Positions 7,794 to 15,284 of a stretch of 64,000 bases of DNA are shown in pieces; position 1 is the first letter of the stretch; each line of letters begins with the position of its first letter. A model generated the notes under the pieces. It was not told the origin of the DNA. It saw nothing but the letters and a program-made list of their open reading frames with translations, and did no database searches. This DNA is from Pauljensenia sp018375675 (GTDB lineage Bacteria > Actinomycetota > Actinomycetes > Actinomycetales > Actinomycetaceae). Both the position numbers and the translations under genes were made by a program. The stretch lies in contig JAPWAE010000009.1 of the NCBI GenBank assembly GCA_041432705.1, forward strand, positions 1-64,000, read 5' to 3'.

Positions 7794-8861
7794 ATGACGA
7801 TTACGGCGGCGGCAGACGGTTCTTCCCTCGGCAATCCCGGGCCCGCGGGGTGGGCCTGGTACGTGGACGAGCACACGTGGGACGCGGGCGGTTGGCCGCA
7901 GGGCACCAACAACCTCGGTGAGCTGACCGCCATTCTGCGTCTGCTCGAGGCAACGGCCGAGAGCGGCGAAGAGCTGCACATCCTCGCCGACTCGCAGTAC
8001 GCGATCAACGTCGTGTCCAAGTGGCGGCTCGGCTGGAAAAAGCGCGGCTGGACGAAGGCCGACAAGAAGCCAATCAAGAACCTGGAGCTCATCCAGGAGA
8101 TCGACCGCGCCATGGAGGGGCGCCGCGTCACCTTTGAATGGGTCAAGGGCCACGCCGGGCACCGCATGAACGAGCGCGCCGACGACCTCGCGCGCGCATG
8201 CGCCGAGGCCTACCAGGCTGGGCGCACGCCCGAGCCGGGCCCCGGGTTTGGGGGCGGCACGTCGCGCGGCACTGCATCGGCGAATCAGGCGTCCGGGGGC
8301 GCCGCCTCCGCGTCCGCGGCCGTTGAACCGCACGACACCGTGGAGCCTGGCGCGAGCACACCTGTTGGGCAGGAACCCAGCGAGGCCGACACGACCGCTG
8401 CTATGCCTACGTCACGCGGTGCCGCCGCAGACGAGGCCACCCCAACGACTTTCCGTTCGCATCCCAGCGTTTTCTCCACACCCGCCGAGTCGAGCGAACC
8501 CGCACAGGCGGCCCCAGCCTCGTCCGTGAGAGCGGCGACCACCGAGGACGCGATCGCCCGCGAGCGCGAATTCATCCTGGCGTGGACCGGCGGTGACGAG
8601 GAGGCGCTGGCGGCCATGACCGACGAGCGGACGACGCGCATCTGGCCGGGCGGCGGTGCGACCACGACGCTGGCGGGACCCTCGCCCACCTCCCCGGCGA
8701 TCGGCCGCATCGATGCGCACGACCTGGGCGGGGCGTTCCTGACCCGCTACCGGGTGCGCTGGGAGGGCGGCGCCTCGCTGGAATCCAGCGTGTGGGCGCC
8801 CGCGACTTCTGGCGAGGCGCGCCTGATCATGGTGCACCACCAGTCGACGCTGATCTCTTGA
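7794..8861 (+). CDS. rnhA: ribonuclease HI fused to a C-terminal NTF2/DUF4440-like domain
   Basis: 355 aa. Residues 1-140 are an RNase HI domain that cleaves RNA in RNA:DNA hybrids. The acidic catalytic residues Asp8, Glu43, Asp66 and Asp130 and the KGHAGHRMNERAD block are all present. Residues ~145-250 form a low-complexity Pro/Ala/Ser linker. The last ~105 residues (from 'REREFILAWTGGDEEAL') resemble the SnoaL/DUF4440 class of NTF2-like domains. Classical bacterial RNase HI is about 155 aa, so the extension is the oddity. ATG 7794 follows TAGGAT by seven bases, consistent with a leaderless or very short leader. The 14-mer word lies at 7740-7753 upstream. Confidence 0.88.
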   Translation: MTITAAADGSSLGNPGPAGWAWYVDEHTWDAGGWPQGTNNLGELTAILRLLEATAESGEELHILADSQYAINVVSKWRLGWKKRGWTKADKKPIKNLELIQEIDRAMEGRRVTFEWVKGHAGHRMNERADDLARACAEAYQAGRTPEPGPGFGGGTSRGTASANQASGGAASASAAVEPHDTVEPGASTPVGQEPSEADTTAAMPTSRGAAADEATPTTFRSHPSVFSTPAESSEPAQAAPASSVRAATTEDAIAREREFILAWTGGDEEALAAMTDERTTRIWPGGGATTTLAGPSPTSPAIGRIDAHDLGGAFLTRYRVRWEGGASLESSVWAPATSGEARLIMVHHQSTLIS

Positions 8862-9023
8862 GCCGGGGCGTTCTATCTCGGGTGGACTCAGCTCGCGCAG
8901 TCTCAACTCAGTAGCGCGCGCTCGATGCACCGGATAATCCCGCGGGGCGCCGGGCCACAGCGCGGAGAGGTTGCACCTCGACAGCCAGCCGCACGCGTCC
9001 CGGCACAACCCAGCCCCTTACGC
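8862..9023. other. intergenic stretch without recognisable gene
   Basis: After the RNase HI stop there is no plausible CDS up to the first GGATAGG array. I see no clear terminator hairpin for the RNase gene here. Confidence 0.4.
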
Positions 9024-9120
9024 GGATAGGTTGCGCACATGCGGATAGGTTATGCGCACGCGGATAGGTTATTAAGGTATCCGGATGCTCGTAACCTATC
9101 CACGTAGCCGTTTCCTATCC
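9024..9120. repeat. 97-bp six-site GGATAGG array A1
   Basis: Three direct sites GGATAGGTT start at 9024, 9043 and 9062 (19-bp steps). Three inverted sites (GGTATCC, AACCTATCC, TTCCTATCC) end at 9082, 9101 and 9120 (19-bp steps). The central unit from the third direct to the first inverted site is 21 bp. The spacers are not conserved between arrays, only the sites and distances. It lies between the convergent rnhA and amino-acid ABC genes. Confidence 0.85.
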
Positions 9121-9150
9121 GCGAGCCCCAACGGCACCTGCGCAACACTG

Positions 9151-9232
9151 CACCAGTTAGGGAGCATTACACCACCTCCAAGCTGGTGTAATACCCCGCT
9201 CAGCGGTGTCACACCACTGAGGAACAAGCTAA
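9151..9232. repeat. inter-array conserved segment (locus A)
   Basis: The segment runs from CACCAGTTAGGGAGCATT to GAGGAACAAG and contains several ATTACACC/GGTGTAAT inverted motifs. A diverged counterpart lies between the two arrays of the second locus at about 37127-37221 (CACCAATTAGGGAGCATT ... AAGGAACAAG). It is non-coding and belongs to the same composite element as the GGATAGG arrays. Confidence 0.6.
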
Positions 9233-9316
9233 ATCGCGAAGCAACCCGGAAAGAGTGACCTGCAGGTTATATCTGAGCCTCGATGCATGAGGCCGGGGAG
9301 TAGACGTGCGCGTTTT

Positions 9317-9413
9317 GGATAGGAAACGACAAACTGGATAGGTTACTGCGTTCTGGATAGGAAAATAAGCTATCCAGAAGACTCTTTCCTATCCAGAACG
9401 CAACTTCCTATCC
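9317..9413. repeat. 97-bp six-site GGATAGG array A2
   Basis: Direct sites start at 9317 (GGATAGGAA), 9336 (GGATAGGTT) and 9355 (GGATAGGAA). Inverted sites end at 9375, 9394 and 9413. The 19/19/21/19/19 geometry is identical to array A1. Most of its sites carry TGGATAGG/CCTATCCAGA flanks, while A1 sites carry mainly GC flanks. Confidence 0.85.
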
Positions 9414-9516
9414 AGAACACGCAACCACTCCACCGGAAGACCACCACGCGGCCCAACCGGGGGCCGTGAGTGGCGGAACCTAGCCGGACACCCCAGCAGC
9501 ACCCGAAGCCCCTGCT

Positions 9517-9710
9517 GTTTGGAGGGCGCCGAGCGACTGCTGATCCAGGCTGCGGCGCCCGTGGGCGGCGGCAAGGCCTGGCCGGGCTTCGAGATCGATC
9601 ACTCCGAGCCGAAGGCTCGCGTGTGGCGATCTCGCGGGCGGGCCGCCGCCCACGGGTGCACCAAGCAGCCGGGCCCAGCAAGGCCGGCCTCTCCGGCACC
9701 CGGAAAACAG
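9517..9710. repeat. degenerate GC-rich hairpin repeat
   Basis: This diverged relative of the 116-bp element starts GGAGGGCGCC and ends CTCCGGCACCCGG. It shares the block 'GGGCGGCGGCAAGGCCTGG' with 450-563 and 'CTCGCGGGCGGGCCGCCGCC' with the region before 15051. It is non-coding; no supported gene lies between 9414 and 9815. Confidence 0.55.
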
Positions 9711-9815
9711 CCTGGGCGCACAGCAACAAGCACAGCAACAAGCACAACAACGGGGGCGCAAGCCACCGGCCTGCGCCCCCGCTCAGACCCCTCCGCGAGG
9801 AGCCCCGCCACACGC

Positions 9816-10583
9816 TTACAGCTTGGCGCCCTCGAAGCTGAATATGTCGAGGAACTTGCGCGCACGATCCGAGGAAGGGTCCGCGAAAAACTTGCGCGGC
9901 GGGTCGACCTCGACGATGCGTCCTTCGTCCATGAAGACGATGCGGTCGGCGATCGCGCGGGCGAAACCCATCTCGTGCGTGACGATGAGCATCGTCATGC
10001 CGGTGCGAGCCAGCTCGAGAACGACGTCGAGGACCTCGCGCACCATCTCCGGGTCAAGAGAGGCCGTGACCTCGTCGAGGAGGAGGATCTCGGGATCCAT
10101 CATGAGGGCGCGCACGATAGCGACGCGCTGACGCTGGCCACCGGAGAGCTGGCGCGGGTAGTCGTCGGCGCGGTCCGCCAGGCCGACGCGCTCGAGCAGT
10201 TTCAGCGCTCGCGCGCTCGCATCGGCGCGCGATTCTCCCGCGACGAGGCCGGGGGCAAGCGTCAGGTTCCCCATGACGGTCAGGTGGGGGAAGAGCTCGT
10301 AGGACTGGAAGACCATGCCGATGCGGCGGCGGACCTCGGGCCAGGACACGCCGGGGGCCGCCAGGTCCTCGCCGTCGAAGAGGATCTGCCCGGAATTGAT
10401 GGGCTCGAGGCCGTTGATGGTGCGCAGGAGCGTGGACTTGCCGCAGCCGGAGGGACCGATGATGACGACGACCTCACCGTCGGCAACGTCAAGGGAGACG
10501 CCGCGCAGGGCGTGGTGGCCGCCGGGGTATGTCTTGTCGAGGTCGACGAGGCGCAGCTGCGGGTCGGAGGTCAGTTCTGCCAT
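9816..10583 (-). CDS. polar amino-acid ABC transporter, ATP-binding subunit
   Basis: 255 aa starting at ATG 10583, which overlaps the upstream permease stop by 13 bases. Walker A GPSGCGKST at 43-51, Q-loop FQSYELFP, signature LSGGQRQR, Walker B LLLDEVTASLDP and H-loop THEMGF are all in order. It powers import of a polar amino acid (glutamine/glutamate/cystine type) together with the two permeases and the lipoprotein encoded just upstream in the same operon. The order binding protein - permease - permease - ATPase is typical of PAAT systems. A 14-mer variant GACGAGGCCGGGGG lies inside at 10243-10256. Confidence 0.93.
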   Translation of the reverse strand: MAELTSDPQLRLVDLDKTYPGGHHALRGVSLDVADGEVVVIIGPSGCGKSTLLRTINGLEPINSGQILFDGEDLAAPGVSWPEVRRRIGMVFQSYELFPHLTVMGNLTLAPGLVAGESRADASARALKLLERVGLADRADDYPRQLSGGQRQRVAIVRALMMDPEILLLDEVTASLDPEMVREVLDVVLELARTGMTMLIVTHEMGFARAIADRIVFMDEGRIVEVDPPRKFFADPSSDRARKFLDIFSFEGAKL

Positions 10584-11248
10584 GTTTTCTCCATGTGGCG
10601 TGAGAGGAGCGAGATGGGCCAGCAGATGAGGAAATACAGCACGAAGATCAGGCCGTAGATCCACAGCGAGGCAGTCGGGTAGTTGAAGCGGTTGGCGTCG
10701 ATGATCTGCTGTCCGACTTTGAGGACTTCGACGACACCGATGAGGACGACGAGGGACGTCGTCTTCACCATACGGGTGATGAGGTTGACGGCCGGGGGCG
10801 CGAGCCTGCGCAGGGTTTGCGGCAGGATGACGCGGCGCATGGTCTGCCTAGGGGAGAGTCCCAGAGCGTAGGCGGACTCGTACTGGTGGCGTGGGATCGC
10901 GATGAGCGCGCCTCGCACGAGGTCACCCATTTCGGCGCCGCCCCACAGGGTGAAGACGAGGACGGACGCGGTGATGCCGTCCAGGTTGATCCCCGCGACG
11001 CGCGTGAGCCCGAAGTAGGCGACGAACAGGAGGACCAGCTGGGGCATGATGCGCACGAACTCGAGGTAGATCTGCATGAGCCAGCGCAGGGGCCGCCAGC
11101 GCGAGCGCATGCCGAGGCCGACAAACACGCCGAGCACCAGCGACAGCACGACGGACAGCGCGGAGATGCCGACGGTGACGCCCAGGCCCTCGAGGATGCG
11201 CACGAGGTTGCGGCCCTCGAAGATGACGTTAATTCCCAAATCCGCCAC
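10571..11248 (-). CDS. amino-acid ABC transporter permease (second subunit)
   Basis: 225 aa, HisM/GlnP-type inner-membrane permease with about five hydrophobic helices. The EAA loop region reads 'ESAYALGLSPRQTMRRVILP', which docks the ATPase. It overlaps the upstream permease by 20 bases and the ATPase by 13 bases, so translation is probably coupled. It would pair with the 11229-11888 product as a heterodimer. Substrate is not decided by the sequence. Confidence 0.92.
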   Translation of the reverse strand: MADLGINVIFEGRNLVRILEGLGVTVGISALSVVLSLVLGVFVGLGMRSRWRPLRWLMQIYLEFVRIMPQLVLLFVAYFGLTRVAGINLDGITASVLVFTLWGGAEMGDLVRGALIAIPRHQYESAYALGLSPRQTMRRVILPQTLRRLAPPAVNLITRMVKTTSLVVLIGVVEVLKVGQQIIDANRFNYPTASLWIYGLIFVLYFLICWPISLLSRHMEKTWQN

Positions 11249-11888
11249 GGCGCACCTTCTTTTCGATGAGTCGGGCCGCGATGGACACGGGCAGGAGGAT
11301 CACCAGGTAGGCGATGACCAGGAGGATCAGCGCTTCGGAGGTGTTGTAGGACATGCCGATGAGGTCCTTCGCGACGTACACGAGGTCGGGCAGAGCGACG
11401 ACCGAGACGACGGAGGTTTCCTTAATGAGGAAGATGACGTTGGCGGCGAGCGGCGGCACGGAGGTCGCGATGGCCTGCGGGAGCGCGACGTGACGCAGCG
11501 TCTGGGTGCGCGTGAGGCCGAGCGCGGACGCGGACTCCCACTGGATCGTGGCAATCGAGTCGAGGCCGGAGCGCAGGGCCTCGGCCATGTAGGCGCCGCC
11601 CAGGAAGATGAGGCCGACGATCGCGCAGGTCTCGCCGCTCCACTTGATGCCCACGCGCGGCAGGCCGAAGTAGATGAAGAAGAGCTGCACGAGCAGGGGC
11701 GTGTTGCGCGACAGTTCGACGTAGGCGGCGGCGATCTGGGTGGCGACGGGGATCCGGTACTGCCGGATCGCGGCGACGAGCAGACCCACCGCGAGGGAGC
11801 CGACAATGCCGATGGCCGCGATCTTCAAGGTGAGGATGGCGGCGTCGACGTACAGGGGCGCGTATCGCGCCAGGATGTCGAGATTCAT
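11229..11888 (-). CDS. amino-acid ABC transporter permease (first subunit)
   Basis: 219 aa from ATG 11888, the start just before the first transmembrane helix ('LYVDAAILTLKIAAIGIVG'). A longer frame exists upstream but runs into the inverted 14-mer hairpin. The family motif ELSRNTPLLVQLFF and the EAA loop 'ESASALGLTRTQTLRHVALP' are clear. Together with the 10571-11248 product it forms the membrane channel of the importer. The gap to the binding-protein gene contains a hairpin (11902-11967) that may reduce read-through into the permeases relative to the binding protein. Confidence 0.92.
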   Translation of the reverse strand: MNLDILARYAPLYVDAAILTLKIAAIGIVGSLAVGLLVAAIRQYRIPVATQIAAAYVELSRNTPLLVQLFFIYFGLPRVGIKWSGETCAIVGLIFLGGAYMAEALRSGLDSIATIQWESASALGLTRTQTLRHVALPQAIATSVPPLAANVIFLIKETSVVSVVALPDLVYVAKDLIGMSYNTSEALILLVIAYLVILLPVSIAARLIEKKVRRGGFGN

Positions 11889-11901
11889 AGGAAAAATCTG
11901 G

Positions 11902-11967
11902 GACGAGGCCGGGGCTCCCCGAGCGATCACCCGCGGCGGGTGACCCGGGAGACTGCCCCGGCCTCGT
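11902..11967. repeat. inverted pair of the 14-bp word inside the ABC operon
   Basis: GACGAGGCCGGGGC at 11902-11915 and GCCCCGGCCTCGT at 11955-11967 can pair as a 13-bp stem. A further small stem (ACCCGCGGCGGGT) lies between them. The pair lies between the binding-protein stop and the first permease start, a common position for partial terminators or mRNA-stabilising hairpins that keep binding protein in excess. Confidence 0.7.
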
Positions 11968-11974
11968 ACCTGCG

Positions 11975-12877
11975 TCAGTTGGTGGAGGTGGTGTCCACGC
12001 CGCCTTCGACGACGAGGTCGTCGGGGGTCGCTGCGTCACCGTAGACGGGGGCGAGGGTCTGCTCGTAGTCCTTGTGGAAGAAGTTCTCCTCGCCGAGCTC
12101 GACGAGCTGGTTGTTCAGCCAGTCGAGGAGGGCGGTGTTGCCCTTCTTGACGGCGGCCGCAATGTAGCTGGTCTCGCCCAGGCTCTTGATGCCGACGCTG
12201 AAGCCGGGGTGCTGGATCGCCCAGGCGATAACCTCGGTGTTGTCGGTGGAGAACGCGTCGCCGCGGCCATCCTCGAGGGCCTGGTAGGCGTCGGAGTACT
12301 GGTCGTACTTCTGGAGCTTGACCTCGGGGTGGTTGGCCTCGAAGTAGGCTTCGGCGGTCGTGCCCTTGGTGACGATGAGGGTCTTGCCGGCCAGCTGGCT
12401 CACGTCGGTGATTTCAGCCGAGGTGGGTGAGACGACGCCGAGGGAGACCTTGAAGTAGGGGTTCGCGAAGTCGACCTTTTCGGCGCGCTCGGGCGTGACG
12501 GTGAAGTTCGCGAGGGTGATGTCGACCTTGTTGGAGGCGAGGACCTCGGTGCGGGCGGCGGCGTCGACGGGGACGTACTTGGCGGTGACGCCCAGGTCGG
12601 CGGCGATGCGGTCGCCGTAGACGACGTCGTATCCGGCGGGCTTGCCGTCGGCGTCGATGTAGCCGAAGGGGGCCTTGTCGGAGAAGATGCCGATGACGAT
12701 CTCGCCGGCTTCCTTGATCTGCTCGGGGGTGCGGTCGCCGACCTGCGCGCTCGACGAGGAGGACGAGGAGGTGGACGCGCCACCGGAGCATGCGGCCATG
12801 CCGAGGGCTGCGACCATGGCGACGGCGGCCGTGGCGAGTCGAAGGAATGGCTTCTTGCGTGCGTGAGTGGCGCTCAT
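11975..12877 (-). CDS. polar amino-acid ABC transporter substrate-binding lipoprotein
   Basis: 300 aa. Basic N-terminus, hydrophobic helix and lipobox MAAC (Cys about 29) followed by a Ser-rich tether; this predicts a lipid-anchored extracytoplasmic protein. The body is a SBP_bac_3 two-lobe fold with 'APFGYIDADGKPAGYDV', 'DITLANFTVTPERAEKVDF' and 'GTTAEAYF'. AGGAG ten bases before the ATG supports the start. It delivers the amino acid to the permease pair encoded downstream. Confidence 0.93.
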   Translation of the reverse strand: MSATHARKKPFLRLATAAVAMVAALGMAACSGGASTSSSSSSSAQVGDRTPEQIKEAGEIVIGIFSDKAPFGYIDADGKPAGYDVVYGDRIAADLGVTAKYVPVDAAARTEVLASNKVDITLANFTVTPERAEKVDFANPYFKVSLGVVSPTSAEITDVSQLAGKTLIVTKGTTAEAYFEANHPEVKLQKYDQYSDAYQALEDGRGDAFSTDNTEVIAWAIQHPGFSVGIKSLGETSYIAAAVKKGNTALLDWLNNQLVELGEENFFHKDYEQTLAPVYGDAATPDDLVVEGGVDTTSTN

Positions 12878-12907
12878 GAGGGCTCCTGATCTGCGTTTTT
12901 ATGGAAG

Positions 12908-12930
12908 CGCCGAGGGGATGCTCCTCGGCG
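12908..12930 (-). promoter_or_regulatory. stem-loop in the 5' leader of the amino-acid importer operon
   Basis: CGCCGAGG (12908-12915) and CCTCGGCG (12923-12930) form a perfect 8-bp stem with a 7-base loop, about 30 bases before the start codon. On the minus strand it is followed by an A-rich, not T-rich, stretch, so it is not a standard terminator. A regulatory role is possible but unproven. Confidence 0.45.
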
Positions 12931-13118
12931 ACGAGAACGATATTTCCACCAGACGGTCTATTGTGCGAGGGCTATATCCCGTTTTGAAACTATGTGACAG
13001 GTCCGCGACGAGGCTCGTTCCCACTTCGCGGAACGCCATCGCCGTGAGAGCGTGCAAGTCGTCACGCACGGCCCCGCCAGCGCGCACTCCCACCGCCTCT
13101 CGCGCCACAATTGCACCC

Positions 13119-13877
13119 ATGCCCAAGCTACCGCGCACCGTGAACCTCCCCGTGCCGGCTAGCCCTACCCGCCGCGAGATCCTCGAAGGTCTGCGCATCA
13201 CGGCGCCCGTGGCCGCGGGTTACATCCCGCTGGGCCTGGCGTACGGCGTTCTCGTCATCCAGCTGGGCTTGCCGTGGTGGTTGGCTCCGTCGCTCTCCCT
13301 GGCCGCCTACTCGGGCTCGGCCGAGCTGCTCGTCGTAACCCTGGCCGCGCAGAATACGCCGCTGGCCGTCATCGCGGTGACGATGCTGCTGGTGAATTTC
13401 CGCCTCCTGTTTTTCGCGTTCTCGTTCCCGTTGCACGTCATTGAGGGCCGTTTCGCGCGCCTCTTCTCGATGTACGCCCTCGTGGACGAGGCCTACGCGC
13501 TGACCGCCGCCCGCCCGAACGGGTGGACGAAGCCTCGGCTCCTGGCGATGCAGGTTCTCTTCAACCTGACGTGGCTGATCTCGAGCCTCGTGGGTGTGTC
13601 CGCGGGCTCGTTGATCCCGACGCAGATCGAGGGACTCGACTTCGCGCTGACGGCCCTGTTCATGACGCTGACCCTGGACGCGGCGCGCACGAGGCGCGAG
13701 CTGCCCTCGATCCTCCTGGCTGGCGGGTCCTTCGCGGTGGCCATGGTGGTGGCACCGGGTCAGCGACTCCTGGTGGCGCTGCTGCTGTTCGTCGCTTGCC
13801 TGGTGATCCGCCACATCCTTCATCGCCGAGGCATCCTGCACTCCGCGGATGAGGCGGCCGAAGGGGGTGCGCAGTGA
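13119..13877 (+). CDS. azlC: AzlC family branched-chain amino-acid exporter subunit
   Basis: 252 aa from ATG 13119, chosen because CACAAT sits seven bases upstream as a -10 and the homologous part starts soon after. The classic AzlC pattern is present: 'GYIPLGLAYGVLVIQ', 'AYSGSAELLVV', 'NFRLLFFAFSFPL'. It has about five to six hydrophobic helices. It works with the small AzlD subunit encoded next, whose GTG overlaps this stop by four bases. Such pairs export branched-chain amino acids or analogues. It is divergent from the amino-acid importer operon. Confidence 0.9.
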   Translation: MPKLPRTVNLPVPASPTRREILEGLRITAPVAAGYIPLGLAYGVLVIQLGLPWWLAPSLSLAAYSGSAELLVVTLAAQNTPLAVIAVTMLLVNFRLLFFAFSFPLHVIEGRFARLFSMYALVDEAYALTAARPNGWTKPRLLAMQVLFNLTWLISSLVGVSAGSLIPTQIEGLDFALTALFMTLTLDAARTRRELPSILLAGGSFAVAMVVAPGQRLLVALLLFVACLVIRHILHRRGILHSADEAAEGGAQ

Positions 13878-14203
13878 CTCCGACGGTGGGCTACCTGCTG
13901 GCGCTTCTGGCGATCACCTTCGTCATCGACTTTACGTTGCGCGCTCTGCCGTTCAAGATCCTTGAGCCGCTGCGCGATTCGCGTTTCGTCTCCGACATGG
14001 CGGTGTGGATGCCGCCGGGCATCATGCTGATCCTCGTGCTCTCGACGCTGACTCAGGGAGCGCAGGAGGCGGGTGGCCGCTGGTGGGCGGCGCTGGTGGC
14101 GACGGGCGTGACGGTCGCGGTGCACCTGCTGAGCGGCCGCAAGCTCCTGTGGAGCGTCGGCATCGGAACGGTCTGCTACGTCGCGTTGCTGAACTGGTTC
14201 TAA
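13874..14203 (+). CDS. azlD: AzlD family branched-chain amino-acid transporter subunit
   Basis: 109 aa with GTG start in a GTGA overlap with azlC, the usual arrangement. It has three to four short hydrophobic helices and the AzlD signature 'LRALPFKILEPLRDS'. It is the obligate small partner of AzlC. The gene ends shortly before a repeat-rich non-coding kilobase. Confidence 0.9.
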   Translation: MTPTVGYLLALLAITFVIDFTLRALPFKILEPLRDSRFVSDMAVWMPPGIMLILVLSTLTQGAQEAGGRWWAALVATGVTVAVHLLSGRKLLWSVGIGTVCYVALLNWF

Positions 14204-14304
14204 CGAAATAGCTGTCACCAGCTGACTATCTCCGGCTGCTGGGTTCCAGATGCGGGGCCCGGCTACGGAGCCCATGAGCGAAGGTGCAGACACCTACCAG
14301 AAAT

Positions 14305-14409
14305 TTCGCATGCAATTCGATTGCATGAACTTTCAACAACCTCCAGAATCGTTGCAATTCCAACGATGCCAATTCAAATCCTGAAAGAGCCACAGGGGAA
14401 TTGCATGCG
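14305..14409. repeat. 105-bp inverted-terminal-repeat element, copy 2
   Basis: TCGCATGCAATTC at 14305-14317 and GAATTGCATGCGA at 14397-14409, exactly 105 bp end to end, with the inner CGTTGCAATTCCAACG palindrome. It is clearly alignable with copy 1 through the interior (AACTTTCAA, CAACGAT, AATTCAAA). Confidence 0.82.
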
Positions 14410-14455
14410 AAACTGCTGGGCACACATCAAACATCACGGTCTCGCCGTCACCTAT

Positions 14456-14531
14456 CGGGGGGAATGGCGTCATTAGGGGTGTGACACGCCGACGACACGC
14501 CGGCTGCCAGTTCCTAATGCTGCAAATCCCC
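14456..14531. repeat. 76-bp GGGGG...CCCCC hairpin element, copy 1
   Basis: The left arm is GGGGGGAATGGCGTCATTAG and the right arm CTAATGCTGCAAATCCCCC, separated by a centre with CGACACGCCGG. It has the same length as the copies at 37261-37336 and 63034-63109, and the centre motif is shared. No ORF is supported. Confidence 0.78.
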
Positions 14532-14592
14532 CATCGGCAGCCAGCCTGAAGTGCACGGCGCTGCATCCAAGACCGGCACAGGGTCGGTTGGC

Positions 14593-14752
14593 GCGAAAAA
14601 ACTCGCCCAGCACCGCCCCTCCAGCGTCTCTTCCGCGAAAAAACTCGCCCAGCACGCCAGAAAACGCCAATTTTGGGCCATTGTGAGTGCGCAGGGCGAA
14701 CTTTTTCGCGCTCGCGCGCACATCAGGCCGAGCAGGGCGAAGTTTTTCGCGC
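14593..14752. repeat. direct-and-inverted array of a GCGAAAAAACTCGCC motif
   Basis: GCGAAAAAACTCGCCCAGCAC occurs at 14593-14613 and 14635-14655 (42-bp step). Its inverted form GCAGGGCGAACTTTTTCGCGC occurs at 14691-14711, with a one-base variant at 14732-14752 (41-bp step). The two-direct/two-inverted layout resembles the GGATAGG arrays but with a different motif and period. Confidence 0.75.
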
Positions 14753-14874
14753 ACGAGGCGAGACAACGTGGCGACGTTGAAACCACCAACACCACTGCTC
14801 GCCCCCCACAAGGAAACCTTGAAACCGGCATCACCTCTGCACCCGAAAAATGCACCAAAAACACCCATTTCACA

Positions 14875-14992
14875 CCCGCAAAGGCGACGACGGTTTCAGT
14901 CGAGGCTCGGCCAGCCCCCGCAAAGGCGACGGCAGTTTCAGTCGCGGCTCGGCCGGCGCCCGCAAAGGCGACACCGGTTTCAGACAAGCGGG
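14875..14992. repeat. 42-bp tandem repeat, about 2.8 copies
   Basis: Units begin CCCGCAAAGGCGAC at 14875, 14917 and 14959, exactly 42 bp apart, and share GTTTCAGTC and GGCTCGGCC. A frame through the region gives a repeating RKGDxGFSRGSA peptide. There is no start signal or flanking coding character, so I treat it as non-coding. Confidence 0.75.
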
Positions 14993-15050
14993 CCGCTTGG
15001 CTCGCGGGCGGGCCGCCGCCCATGGGCACACAAAGCAGCCCGGCCTCACT

Positions 15051-15166
15051 GGTGTGGAGGGCGCCGGAGGGACCGGAGGGCACGGGCGGGCTTCGAGGCG
15101 CGGCGCCGAACGAAGTGAGGTCGCCTAGCCTCGCGGGCGGCCGGGGCCTCCGGCGCCCGGAACACC
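15051..15166. repeat. 116-bp GC-rich hairpin repeat, copy 2
   Basis: It is nearly identical to 564-679, with about two differences over 116 bp. The ends GGTGTGGAGGGCGCCGGAGG and CCTCCGGCGCCCGGAACACC pair. It lies about 120 bp before the S33 peptidase start and is not part of a gene. The very low divergence argues for recent spread or conversion. Confidence 0.8.
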
Positions 15167-15284
15167 AGCGGCGCCACACACGCAGCGCCCGCAACACCCG
15201 TGGGGCCACACGACACCGCCACGAACGCTGCCCGACAACAAACAGGCACAACGGCACCGCCGCAAAACCGCTACCATTGTGTCC

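Noticed and set aside
9024..9413. CRISPR array interpretation of the GGATAGG repeats
   Set aside because: Repeats are only 7-9 bp at a 19-bp period, half are inverted, there are six per array, and no cas genes are near.
14850..15128. Small protein with RKGDxGFSRGSA repeats
   Set aside because: The 42-bp period is a multiple of three and so gives a repeating peptide, but there is no ribosome site and the frame continues into the 116-bp non-coding hairpin.
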